Positions 1 to 8,659 of a DNA stretch of 60,468 bases are shown here, piece after piece. Within the stretch, counting starts at the first letter, position 1. The number at the start of each line of letters is the position of its first letter. The notes beneath the pieces are model-generated. The model made no database searches. It had not been told where the DNA came from and saw only the letters and a program-made list of their open reading frames with translations. Source of the DNA: JAVXGM01 sp036657395. Its GTDB lineage: Bacteria; Bacillota; Clostridia; Peptostreptococcales; Anaerovoracaceae. Location: the NCBI GenBank assembly GCA_036657395.1, contig JAVXGM010000010.1, forward strand, positions 1-60,468, written 5' to 3'. Both the position numbers and the translations under genes were made by a program.

Positions 1-92
1 TTTTGCGGAGACTGACCGATACGCCTTGCAAGTTCGGATAGGCTTATATCCATTCATACACAAATCACTTTAATTTGTTCACTTGTTGTCAT
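1..92 (-). pseudogene. XRE-family HTH regulator, nonsense-interrupted and cut by window edge
   Basis: An ATG at 92 follows a good GGAGGTG ribosome site and opens a frame reading MTTSEQIKVICV, a TGA stop at 56-54, then MDISLSELARRIGQ and SPQ up to the window edge. The second part is a typical start of a small XRE/Cro-like helix-turn-helix protein of the kind carried on clostridial conjugative elements. In related proteins known to me an arginine sits where the stop is, so one C-to-T change (CGA to TGA) would explain it. An ATG directly after the stop could restart translation, so a shortened functional protein is possible. The 3' part lies outside the window. Confidence 0.6.
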
Positions 93-144
93 ATTGCACC
101 TCCATCAAACATCTATTTTGAATTATAAATGGAATAGTTGAAAA

Positions 145-408
145 TTACAATCCATTTTTCTTTGCCTGTGATATGAGAGGAAAATATATTTTCAAAACCG
201 TAAGATTCTCTATCTTACCAAGGCTATTAAGTATAGGGAAAAGTTTCGTCAAATCTGCACTTTCATCTCCATTGGTAAATGCAAGGAATATTTCTTTGGA
301 AATTGTGAGTTTACCATTGTTCCAATACATATCCGTCAGAGAGAAACAGAGGGTTGTTCTTTTCGGAGCAGGCATGATATATTGTGCTGATTGTGACTGC
401 ATTTGCAA
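145..408 (-). CDS. Small hypothetical protein, possibly a truncated remnant
   Basis: An 87-residue frame starting at TTG (408) or at ATG (402). I do not recognise the family. It has no signal peptide or membrane segment; the middle reads like a compact alpha/beta domain (TLCFSLTDMYWNNGKLTISK). No clear ribosome site precedes either start, and the frame stays open a few codons further upstream, so this may be the C-terminal piece of a longer protein cut by recombination. It ends 52 bp before the broken HTH gene in the same direction and begins 46 bp after the addB stop, which marks a junction between the core operon and mobile-element-like DNA. Confidence 0.4.
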   Translation of the reverse strand: MQMQSQSAQYIMPAPKRTTLCFSLTDMYWNNGKLTISKEIFLAFTNGDESADLTKLFPILNSLGKIENLTVLKIYFPLISQAKKNGL

Positions 409-454
409 GACTTCATTGACCAGACATCAGTTTCTTTTTAATTATGATTATAAC

Positions 455-3400
455 CTATCTAAACTTACAAGCAGAAAATGCCACATCAAATTGACATATA
501 CCCCTGTATTTACAATATGTACACCCAGTAATTTGCCCTGTTTTTTTAGGTTTTATCTTAATGTTTCCACCAGACAAATCTTCACATAAAGATTTTACTG
601 CCTTATCTACTTCCTCTTGTACCTGGCCAAATTCCTCTTCATTTAGTAACTTCCCTGGAGACATTGATACAATCCCCTTTGAGCTATTCCTTAAGGGTAC
701 AATATATGAATATCCGTCAAATTCCCCGGCGACTGCATTTATTATTTCTGGCTTATCTACCATAATACCGTCCATTTTAAAAGTCTTCTTCATTTCCATT
801 TCCACAGTGTCTTTTATCTGATCCGTCGAAACTTTAGCTACATCTACAGTAGGATCGCATATTAGGAAGTAAAAAGCTCCTGCTGGCTGCTTATCAGCTC
901 CCTGAGCGGCTTTTAAGTAAAGCATCAACTGAAGTTTGTCCCCTTTTTTCACTTGTGCCACATCAAACTTTTCTTTTCCAGTCTTATAGTCGATAATCTT
1001 TACGCTACCATCTTCAAGAACATCCAGGCGGTCAATTTTTCCTTCAATAATCACCTTCCCATTATTTACATACACCTCTATGGGAGGAATATTCTTGTCA
1101 CGTCCAAAACTCTCTTCAAAGGCGATAGACTTTATCTTTCCCTGTCTCACGTGGTCGATAAGTATCCATCCCATTTCACTACATATTTGCCTAAGCCTCT
1201 TGGAACGATATAAAGCCTCCTGGTTGTCCAAAAGCAACCCTTCCCGATATTCTCGGGCCTGCCTGTCTACAATTTGACCTACTTGGTTGGCGCACTCCTC
1301 TTTGGTCACCGTCATCCATGGGGACTCTGGGTCAGTAACTTTGATCCCTTCCATGGTCAGGTTCTTTGATAATTCCATAAGGCAATAGTGATAAAGGTCT
1401 CCGATTTCTCTGCTCCCCACTTCAAAGGGTCGTAGCTCCTGTGGACGAAGCCCATAATCCACAAAGTGGGAGAATGGGCACTTACTGTATTTTTCTAAGC
1501 GAGAAGGACTGACAGATAGCACTCCCCCTCGTTTATATAGGTCTTTTGCAATCTGACTGCCTAGGTCTTCCTGGTCGTTGGTAAAGAATAGACCTCGAGC
1601 CACTTTGTCGCTAAGTCCTTGATCCTTGTACCAGTTTAAGGTTTCCTTCCACTTAGAATCTAGCTCTTTTCCCTCCATCGTCTGATGAAGTGCCTCAGTC
1701 AAATGCTCCAAAGTATTTTCCCTTGACTGAATCAAGTCAGACTGATCAGCTTTGTTAAACAAATCCAATTCTATTTCTAGGCTGGGGAAAATCTCTCTGA
1801 TGGTTTGAATCAGAGGCGATGGTTTTGCCTCTCTTCCCTCACCATCAGATGCACAATAGCTAATCCACAAATCATGAGAAGGCTTGCTAAGACTTTTGTA
1901 AATAGCTAAATTTTCTTCCTGAATACGAAGATCATCTATTTTACAAAGCTGAATTTCTTTCTCCAAAAGAAGATATTTTTCGTCCTCGTTTAACAGGCCT
2001 TCTGTGGGAGTCCCTACTGGCATCACTCCTTCATTGGCGCCTATTACCAGCATTGCCTTCACGTCCCCACTTCTAGTTCGCTGCATAGTTCCTACTATTA
2101 TACCATCAGCAGAATATGGCAATATCCCAATCTCTACCGCCTCAAACCCAGCCTCCAAAATTCTAGTAAAGCTAGCTGTTTTCATTTTTTCAGCCCCTAG
2201 TACCTCTACAAATTGATCTAAGATATCCATTATTACCCCCCAGATTTGAGCGGTTTCTCCAGCTGCATCTAAAAAGCCGTCTGCCTCCTGCTGGTTCATG
2301 AGAGCCTCTAGTCTATCTGGGAGTTTGGCTTCATCTTTGAGAAAATAGTAAAGAGCAAATGTTTTTTCTTTAACTGTGGTGGCCGAATTAATCGCCTTAA
2401 CAAATTCATCTATAAATTCTAAGACTTTCTTTCTCGTTTCCTCTAAGGCCTCTAACTCAGCCTCTGTATAATCAGCTTTTCCCCTGACAAATGGTTTCTT
2501 CCAAAACATTCCCTTCAGCTTGTATTTCTCAACATAATTTTCTAAGTTTTCAATTTCATCCCAGGTCAGACTTGTAAGGCCGGTTTTCATTAGATGAAAC
2601 ACATCCCCATTTCCATAAGCGGAAATTTTCATTAAGGATAGAATATAACTTACTGCCGGGTTATGTAAAATCGTCCGCTTTTGATCCATAAATATAGTGA
2701 TTCCATATTGACCAAAGACCCGTTTCAAAATTGCCCCTCTGTTTGTCATATCATTGCATATTACAAGAATATCCTTATAGCTCAGTCCTTGATCTCTAAC
2801 TAAGCCTAGGACTTTTGCGGCGGCAGATTCGGCTTCTGCATAAAGATTTGCAGCCTTCACCAAGGTAATCCCCTCAACATTCTGGGATGGTTCTATGGGA
2901 AGGGCATAAAGCTGCCTCTCTAAGGTTTGTATTCCTTCAGGTCTGTGGTCATCTTCCCATTTATAGTCCTTTTGGATAGGCTGTATTTTACAGTCTATAC
3001 CTTGTTCCTTCGCAATGGATGATAGCTTATTCATCATTATTCCTGTCAAGTTAAAAAGCTCCTGATCGGATCCTTTATCTGAATAAGTGAGGACAACATT
3101 TACTTCCTTAGCTCTAGCCATAAGCCGTGTAATCACCTGAATATTTTTAGGGGTAAATGCATCGAAACCGTAAATCCATATGATAGACGCTTTTATTTTT
3201 TCTGATTCTAATATCTTATCTGCGAAAAGACCTAAGTAATCTTCTGTATCTACATATTTCCCTTTTATAGCCTCTTCATATACTTTGAAAATAGTTTTAA
3301 TGTCCGTTAATTTTCCCTTGAGGAAAGTGTTGTCAGAAAGGTCTGCTATGATTTTGTCCAGATCAGTGGGAGTGACGCCATACTGCTTAAGCTGGGAGAT

Positions 3401-3748
3401 AAAATCATTGGTCATTTCAATGAATCCATTTTTCCCTTCCATCCCTTTGTAGGTGATCAGCTCTTCCTTGATTTTCTCCATTATCTGGGTAAGAAGCATA
3501 TGCCGACCATATTTGTCAATAAGAGGTGTTCTACCGCCGCCTACTTCTGACAAAATTTTAGATCCCAGTCTGGAAATGCTGACTACTTCAATATCCATAA
3601 GGCCTTTTGCCTGAAGATAAAAAAAGGCATCCTTTTCTGCCTGTAATGTAAATTGATCTGGTACCAGCAGTAAAGTGTTGCCTTTTACTCTCTCATATAT
3701 GAATTTATTCTGATTTACATCTTCTCGGCTGTAATAAATATTTACCAT
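455..3748 (-). CDS. addB: AddB-type subunit of the AddAB helicase-nuclease
   Basis: About 1,097 residues. AddB partners with AddA to resect double-strand breaks for recombination. Near the C-terminus are the RecB-family nuclease motifs GKIDRLDVLEDGS and KIIDYKTG, and the cysteines of the AddB iron-sulfur cluster: one in YSKCPFSHF before the nuclease domain and CTYC plus GIC close to the end. The ATG at 3748 is chosen because GGGGGAG lies 9 bases upstream; the frame is open 16 codons further back, but that stretch overlaps the preceding gene. The usual N-terminal Walker A loop is not recognisable: the start reads MVNIYYSREDVNQNKF. The gene follows the MarR-FabK fusion by 16 bases and is probably co-transcribed with the fab genes. 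The expected addA partner does not follow it. Confidence 0.88.
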   Translation of the reverse strand: MVNIYYSREDVNQNKFIYERVKGNTLLLVPDQFTLQAEKDAFFYLQAKGLMDIEVVSISRLGSKILSEVGGGRTPLIDKYGRHMLLTQIMEKIKEELITYKGMEGKNGFIEMTNDFISQLKQYGVTPTDLDKIIADLSDNTFLKGKLTDIKTIFKVYEEAIKGKYVDTEDYLGLFADKILESEKIKASIIWIYGFDAFTPKNIQVITRLMARAKEVNVVLTYSDKGSDQELFNLTGIMMNKLSSIAKEQGIDCKIQPIQKDYKWEDDHRPEGIQTLERQLYALPIEPSQNVEGITLVKAANLYAEAESAAAKVLGLVRDQGLSYKDILVICNDMTNRGAILKRVFGQYGITIFMDQKRTILHNPAVSYILSLMKISAYGNGDVFHLMKTGLTSLTWDEIENLENYVEKYKLKGMFWKKPFVRGKADYTEAELEALEETRKKVLEFIDEFVKAINSATTVKEKTFALYYFLKDEAKLPDRLEALMNQQEADGFLDAAGETAQIWGVIMDILDQFVEVLGAEKMKTASFTRILEAGFEAVEIGILPYSADGIIVGTMQRTRSGDVKAMLVIGANEGVMPVGTPTEGLLNEDEKYLLLEKEIQLCKIDDLRIQEENLAIYKSLSKPSHDLWISYCASDGEGREAKPSPLIQTIREIFPSLEIELDLFNKADQSDLIQSRENTLEHLTEALHQTMEGKELDSKWKETLNWYKDQGLSDKVARGLFFTNDQEDLGSQIAKDLYKRGGVLSVSPSRLEKYSKCPFSHFVDYGLRPQELRPFEVGSREIGDLYHYCLMELSKNLTMEGIKVTDPESPWMTVTKEECANQVGQIVDRQAREYREGLLLDNQEALYRSKRLRQICSEMGWILIDHVRQGKIKSIAFEESFGRDKNIPPIEVYVNNGKVIIEGKIDRLDVLEDGSVKIIDYKTGKEKFDVAQVKKGDKLQLMLYLKAAQGADKQPAGAFYFLICDPTVDVAKVSTDQIKDTVEMEMKKTFKMDGIMVDKPEIINAVAGEFDGYSYIVPLRNSSKGIVSMSPGKLLNEEEFGQVQEEVDKAVKSLCEDLSGGNIKIKPKKTGQITGCTYCKYRGICQFDVAFSACKFR

Positions 3749-3764
3749 GGCAAAAGTCTCCCCC

Positions 3765-5219
3765 CTATTTGGTGAATTCTTTAAATATGTCTCCAACTTC
3801 TTCCAGCTTCTTTGCTTTGCTCACTTTTGCACCACAAAAAACCAAGCCCTCCTTAAGATTTCCCTTGGCCGCATTAATAAGTCCCTGAGTTATACATTTA
3901 GGGTCACCATCTATTTTCTTACTATAGTCATTTTTTATAATCCTTCCAGGGAACCCTTCTGGGCTTGTTATAATTGTAACATCATTTTCCTTGCAATTCA
4001 AATAAGCTTCTTTGTATTTTCCACTTGCATCGCATTCTTTTGTTGTAACAAATCTAGTCCCCATTTGTAGACCGTCAGCCCCATAAGCATAAGCCTTCTC
4101 TCCATCTTCCCTGGTGTAAATACCTCCAGCAACGATAAGTGGACAATTGTTTAAATCCTCAATTTCTCCTTTTATGTCTGCTATGGTATTGTAAAAATCC
4201 TCTTGGGCTGCTTCAAGCTGTGATTCTTTATAGCCTAAATATCCACCCGCCATAGGCCCCTGAAAAATAAAGCCGTCTGGAGTTCTATTGTATTTCTTAG
4301 CCCAATTTTTTACGATGATTCCTGCGGCTCTTTTCGATGCGATAATCGGTACTAAGGCTACTTTTTTGTCCTTACAGTAATAAGGTAGTGTGGTTGGTAT
4401 TCCTGCCCCACAAACGATTACTTCTGCCCCCGCTTCCACTGCAGTTTTCACATATTCGCTCCAATGCTCTGCTGATAGCATTATGTTCACACCAATAGGA
4501 CCTCTCTTTTGGCAATCCTTGACCAAGCTAAAAGCCTTCTTTAGTTCCTCAGTCAAAACCCGTTTGTTTGCTGCCAAAGGATTAGTGATAAAATCCTCTT
4601 CACCATAACCAATTTTTGAAGTAGCAATAATACCAAGACCCCCTTCTTTGGCCACCGCCGCAGCAAGCCTGCTCTTGGAAAGCCCTACGCTTAACGCTCC
4701 CTGAATGATAGGTACAGGAACAGTCTGCTGCCCCATCTGTATTGGGCTTAGCTTAAATGGGCCTGCCACCTTAGCTGGAGGATGTTTTCGATCAACTACA
4801 TATTGATTAATCTTATCTATAGATTCAATAAATGGTTCAATTTCATCTTTTGGTATTTGGGCAATCGCCTCGCTGATCATCTCCATGTGGAAGGCTTCAT
4901 GTTCCTTCACCGCAGAAACTCCTTCCTCTGTAAGGCGAATCTTTACGATTCGCCTATCCTCTGGAATACGAAAACGGTCTGCATAACCTTTTTTCACCAG
5001 TCGATTTATAGCAACAGTCAAAGTACTCACATTAACCTTTAGGATACTTGCAACTTGGGTCATTGTCTTTGGTCTTCCATCTCCAATAGCCACAAGGGTG
5101 TGAAGCTCTGTTATAGAAAGATCATGGCGAGTAGAATCCTTAATGGATTTTTCCTCCATTTTTAGCACCATGTTAAACAGGTTGACTAAAATATCATTAA
5201 TTTTTTTTATGTTTTCCAC
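3765..5219 (-). CDS. MarR/FabT-type regulator fused to a FabK-like flavin domain
   Basis: About 484 residues from a GTG start (5219) placed 6 bases after AAGGAG; the frame is open back to an ATG at 5255 inside fabZ. The first ~150 residues are a MarR-type winged helix (MTQVASILKVNVSTLTVAI, then the wing RIPEDRRIVKIRLTEEG). After a short linker (HPPAKVAGPFKLSP) comes a FabK/nitronate-monooxygenase-like FMN barrel: VPIIQGALS, GGLGIIA, GPIGVNIML, PLIVAGGI and DGLQMGTRFV. The enzyme-like domain differs from the separate FabK of this operon at the catalytic histidine loop: GGHIG there, GGYLG here (Tyr codon at 4239-4241). Inference: a repressor of the fab operon whose second domain senses flavin state or an acyl ligand, in place of the acyl-ACP sensing of FabT. 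A bifunctional enzyme cannot be excluded. Confidence 0.85.
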   Translation of the reverse strand: MENIKKINDILVNLFNMVLKMEEKSIKDSTRHDLSITELHTLVAIGDGRPKTMTQVASILKVNVSTLTVAINRLVKKGYADRFRIPEDRRIVKIRLTEEGVSAVKEHEAFHMEMISEAIAQIPKDEIEPFIESIDKINQYVVDRKHPPAKVAGPFKLSPIQMGQQTVPVPIIQGALSVGLSKSRLAAAVAKEGGLGIIATSKIGYGEEDFITNPLAANKRVLTEELKKAFSLVKDCQKRGPIGVNIMLSAEHWSEYVKTAVEAGAEVIVCGAGIPTTLPYYCKDKKVALVPIIASKRAAGIIVKNWAKKYNRTPDGFIFQGPMAGGYLGYKESQLEAAQEDFYNTIADIKGEIEDLNNCPLIVAGGIYTREDGEKAYAYGADGLQMGTRFVTTKECDASGKYKEAYLNCKENDVTIITSPEGFPGRIIKNDYSKKIDGDPKCITQGLINAAKGNLKEGLVFCGAKVSKAKKLEEVGDIFKEFTK

Positions 5220-5229
5220 CACGATCTCC

Positions 5230-5655
5230 TTAGGCGAATGCAAACATGATTTCACATTTACATGCTAGTTTATCTCCAACATATGCAGCTGCAATACCAA
5301 TGCCTGCCCGACTTCTGATTTTAGTCATTTCCACAGTAAGCCTTAAGGTATCTCCCGGAACTACTTGTTCACGAAATTTTGCTTCTTTAATGCCACCAAA
5401 TAGGGCGATCTTTCCTTTGTTTTCTTCCATGGAAAGTACTATTACTGCCCCTGCTTGAGCAAGGGCTTCTATAATTAACACTCCTGGCATAACTTTTTTC
5501 TCAGGAAAGTGTCCCTCAAAATAGTATTCCTCTGCCCTAACGTGTTTGATTGCAGTAATTGTCTTTCCTACCTCCATTTCCTCAACTTCATCAATTAGAA
5601 GAAATGGCTCTCTATGTGGAATAATTTCTTTAATCTGTTCTTTATTCATCAACAT
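5230..5655 (-). CDS. fabZ: 3-hydroxyacyl-ACP dehydratase FabZ
   Basis: 141 residues, the usual size. It dehydrates beta-hydroxyacyl-ACP to trans-2-enoyl-ACP in type II fatty acid synthesis. The hot-dog fold motifs are present: IIPHREPFLLID near the N-terminus with the catalytic His, and EGHFPEKKVMPGVL followed by IIEALAQ with the catalytic Glu. Translation may start at ATG 5655 or at ATG 5649; AGGTGA precedes both. It lies 8 bases after fabF, and its last codons overlap the long form of the regulator fusion. An unsaturated-fatty-acid isomerase is not seen in the window. Confidence 0.95.
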   Translation of the reverse strand: MLMNKEQIKEIIPHREPFLLIDEVEEMEVGKTITAIKHVRAEEYYFEGHFPEKKVMPGVLIIEALAQAGAVIVLSMEENKGKIALFGGIKEAKFREQVVPGDTLRLTVEMTKIRSRAGIGIAAAYVGDKLACKCEIMFAFA

Positions 5656-5663
5656 GTCTTCAC

Positions 5664-6896
5664 CTATTTCTCAAATTTCTTCATAAGTAATGCCCCGTTA
5701 TGCCCACCAAATCCAAGAGAATTTGAAAGTACGTAGTTTAATTCTCCATCTCTGGCCTTGTTTGGTACATAATCAAGAGTAAGCTCTGGATCCTGGTTTT
5801 TAATTCCTATTGTGGGAGGAATCACGCTACTATTTATGGCTTCTAGGCAAAATATAGCTTCAATACTTCCTGCTGCACCAAGTAAATGTCCTGTCATACT
5901 CTTTGTTGAACTGATTGGCACTTTAGTTTCATCACCAAATACCGACTTAATTGCGTTAGTTTCAAATAAGTCATTGTATGGCGTTCCTGTACCATGAGCA
6001 TTGATATAGTCCACATCCTCAGGAGTAATTCCTGCTTCAGAAATAGCAAGTTTCATAGCTCTTGCCGCTCCAATACCATCTGGTGATGGTGAAGTAATGT
6101 GATAAGCATCACAAGTTGCTCCGTAGCCGACAATCTCGCCATATATTTTTGCTCCTCTTGCCTGGGCATGCTCCAATTCTTCTAACATTAAGAATGCTGC
6201 TCCTTCTCCAAGGACAAACCCTCCTCGGTCAACATCAAAAGGAATTGAACATCTTGATGGATCTTTTTCTGTTGACATTGCTGTCATGTTTGCAAAGCCA
6301 GAGAAACAAACTGGAGTAAATACAGACTCTGCAGAACCAGCTAAAATCACGTCTGCATAACCATGCTTAATAGTTCTGAAAGCTTCTCCAATAGTATGAG
6401 TTCCTGCTGCACATGCAGAAACCACTCCAAAACATGAGGCTTGTGCATTTAATTCTATTGCTAGGTTTCCAGCAATAGCGTTAGGCATAACCATAGGAAC
6501 AAGTAATGCTCCTCCCCTTGCCATATTTCCCTTTTTCATACATTTAACCACTTCGTTTTCCAATGTAGCAATGCCACCGATTCCTGTGCCGCCAAATACA
6601 CCGAATCTTTCTGGTTCAATGTTTTCTCCACTGACAATACCACTATCAGCTGCCGCTTCTCTTGCTGCAACAAGCGCAAATTGTGAGGAAAGATCAAGCC
6701 GCTTTGCTGCACGTTTGTCACCAAAATCAAAATTCTTTACTTCCGCACCCATAGTAACCTTGTGATTCTCTAAGTCGAATCTAGTAATTTCTCCTATGCC
6801 ATGTTTACCTGCTTTTACATTTTCCCATGCTTCTTGCACTGTATTTCCAACAGGAGTAATTGCCCCCATACCTGTAATTACAACTCTTTTTTCCAT
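5664..6896 (-). CDS. fabF: 3-oxoacyl-ACP synthase II (FabF)
   Basis: 410 residues. Condensing enzyme that elongates acyl-ACP with malonyl-ACP. The thiolase-fold Cys-His-His triad is visible: VVSACAAGTHTIGEAF (Cys nucleophile), NAHGTGTPYNDLFE (first His) and MTGHLLGAAGSIEAIF (second His). The C-terminus NSLGFGGHNGALLMKKF is typical. It sits between fabG (27 bp upstream) and fabZ (8 bp downstream). No fabH is in the window, so chain initiation must be encoded elsewhere. Confidence 0.96.
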   Translation of the reverse strand: MEKRVVITGMGAITPVGNTVQEAWENVKAGKHGIGEITRFDLENHKVTMGAEVKNFDFGDKRAAKRLDLSSQFALVAAREAAADSGIVSGENIEPERFGVFGGTGIGGIATLENEVVKCMKKGNMARGGALLVPMVMPNAIAGNLAIELNAQASCFGVVSACAAGTHTIGEAFRTIKHGYADVILAGSAESVFTPVCFSGFANMTAMSTEKDPSRCSIPFDVDRGGFVLGEGAAFLMLEELEHAQARGAKIYGEIVGYGATCDAYHITSPSPDGIGAARAMKLAISEAGITPEDVDYINAHGTGTPYNDLFETNAIKSVFGDETKVPISSTKSMTGHLLGAAGSIEAIFCLEAINSSVIPPTIGIKNQDPELTLDYVPNKARDGELNYVLSNSLGFGGHNGALLMKKFEK

Positions 6897-6923
6897 AATC
6901 TCATATGTCCTTTCTCTCAGTGA

Positions 6924-7664
6924 TTAAAACAATAACCCACCGTCTACACTAATAATTTGTCCTGTAATATATGATGCGCCTTCAGATGCTAAAAACAATG
7001 CTGTCCTTCCAATATCCTCCGGCTTTCCTGCCCGTCCCAGTGGGATTGACTGTGCAACTTTTTCTTTCTGAGCCAGGGTCATCATTGCAGTCATATCAGT
7101 GTCAATAAAGCCAGGTGCAATTGCGTTTACTGTGATTCCTCTTTTACCTAGTTCTTTTGCTGCCGACAAAGTCATGCCGATGATGCCTGCCTTTGAAGCA
7201 CTGTAATTTACTTGACCCGGATTCCCCTTTACTCCAGAAACGGAAGAAAGATTAATGATTCTCCCCGACTTTTGCCTTATCATTATTGATGCTACCTTGC
7301 TTAAAAAGTAAAATGCACCATTTAGATTAGTATCGATTACCTGAGTGAAATCCTCTGGGGACATTCTCATAAGCAGTTTATCCTTAGTGATCCCTGCATT
7401 ATTTACTAAAATATCTATGGAGCCAAATTCTTCTTTGGCCTTAGCAACCGCCTTTATTGCCGTATTTGGGTCTGCAATATCTCCTTTTAAAAGAACTACT
7501 TTACCGTCAAACTTTGAAAGTTCTTCAAGTGTCTTTTCAGCCTCTTCATCGTTACTTCTATAACAAAGAAGCACGTTAGCCCCATTTTCACAAAACTCTT
7601 TTGCAATAGCTTTTCCAATGCCTCTTACGCCACCTGTAATTATTGCGTTCTTTCCCTTTAGCAT
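6924..7664 (-). CDS. fabG: 3-oxoacyl-ACP reductase FabG
   Basis: 246 residues, a classical short-chain dehydrogenase. It reduces 3-ketoacyl-ACP with NADPH. Visible are the cofactor loop GGVRGIGKAIA, NNAGITKDKLL, the catalytic Ser in NLSSVSGVKG, Tyr and Lys in YSASKAG, and the C-terminal SVDGG that closes FabG proteins. The start at 7664 has AAGGAG 7 bases upstream and overlaps the end of fabD by 7 bases, which indicates translational coupling. Confidence 0.96.
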   Translation of the reverse strand: MLKGKNAIITGGVRGIGKAIAKEFCENGANVLLCYRSNDEEAEKTLEELSKFDGKVVLLKGDIADPNTAIKAVAKAKEEFGSIDILVNNAGITKDKLLMRMSPEDFTQVIDTNLNGAFYFLSKVASIMIRQKSGRIINLSSVSGVKGNPGQVNYSASKAGIIGMTLSAAKELGKRGITVNAIAPGFIDTDMTAMMTLAQKEKVAQSIPLGRAGKPEDIGRTALFLASEGASYITGQIISVDGGLLF

Positions 7665-8659
7665 GATTTATCTCCTTGAATTTTAGCCTTTAGGCTTTCA
7701 ATTGTTTCCTTTAAGGTTTCCCTACTATCTATGTGCATTCGCTCAATCTTTGGGGCGATTTTTTTTGTAAGTCCAGACAACGTAGTCCCTGGACCGATTT
7801 CAACTAGAACTTCTGTTTTATTTTCTGCAAAGTTTCTAATAGTTTCTTCCCAGTATACTGGATTCATTGCCTGTAGGCTCATGATTTCTGCTAAATATTC
7901 GCCTATATTCTCTCCTGGTTTCATTTCTCCTAAAATATCCTCAGATGTTACATTTGCGTAGATTTTACCATCTGGTTTTTTAAGGTCTGCATCTTCTAAA
8001 AGTCCTTTTAATGTTTCTGCTGCAGGTACCATCATTGGGCTGTGGAATGCTGTGCTTACACTTAGCATCTTGGCTTTGATTTTGTTTTCTTTAGCTAAAG
8101 TGACGAATTTTTCAAGAGTTTCTTTGTCTCCTGCGACTACAGTCTGGGTCGGTGAGTTAAAGTTAACTCCCTCTAAAATACCATCTCCTCTTGCTTGGTC
8201 GACTACATCTAAAATCCGGTCACGCTTTCCCATGGCTGCTGCCATTCCACCTCTTGGTTGTCCGTCTTCTCCCATACCTGCTTCTGTCATAAGCTTACCT
8301 CGCTTTGTAACAATATCCATTCCTTTTTTTATATCATCGATACTGCCTGCTGCTGTAAGAGCCGCATATTCTCCTAAGCTAAAACCTGCAAGGCCTTCCA
8401 TTTCCAAATCTTTTTCAATGCCTGCTTCTTCTACCGCCTCTTTAAAAGCTTCATAAGCTGCCATAGTCACTGTATATATACATGGCTGAGTAATGTGAGT
8501 CTGCCTCAACGTTTCTTCATCCCCATTGAAGCACCATTCTTTTACCTGATCTCCTGCCAAATCAAAAACTTTTCTTGCTGCCTGTGAATTTTCGTAAAGG
8601 TCTTTACCCATTCCTGGATACTGAGCGCCCTGTCCCACAAATGTTATTCCTATCTTCAT
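7658..8659 (-). CDS. fabD: Malonyl-CoA:ACP transacylase FabD
   Basis: About 333 residues from the ATG at 8659 (MKIGITFVGQGAQYPGMG); the frame is open 11 codons further upstream but those precede the conserved N-terminus. It moves malonyl groups from CoA to ACP. The nucleophile elbow reads GFSLGEYAAL rather than the classical GHSLGE; the catalytic His is in STAFHSPMM. The start lies inside the end of fabK, a 56-base overlap, longer than the other junctions of the operon. Confidence 0.94.
   Translation of the reverse strand: MKIGITFVGQGAQYPGMGKDLYENSQAARKVFDLAGDQVKEWCFNGDEETLRQTHITQPCIYTVTMAAYEAFKEAVEEAGIEKDLEMEGLAGFSLGEYAALTAAGSIDDIKKGMDIVTKRGKLMTEAGMGEDGQPRGGMAAAMGKRDRILDVVDQARGDGILEGVNFNSPTQTVVAGDKETLEKFVTLAKENKIKAKMLSVSTAFHSPMMVPAAETLKGLLEDADLKKPDGKIYANVTSEDILGEMKPGENIGEYLAEIMSLQAMNPVYWEETIRNFAENKTEVLVEIGPGTTLSGLTKKIAPKIERMHIDSRETLKETIESLKAKIQGDKSC

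Noticed and set aside
173..589. 138-codon plus-strand frame at the left end
   Set aside because: It runs antisense to both the small hypothetical gene and the addB 3' end, with no ribosome site.
8052..8456. 134-codon open frame on the plus strand opposite fabD
   Set aside because: fabD has clear family motifs in the minus frame; the plus frame has no ribosome site and no recognisable content.
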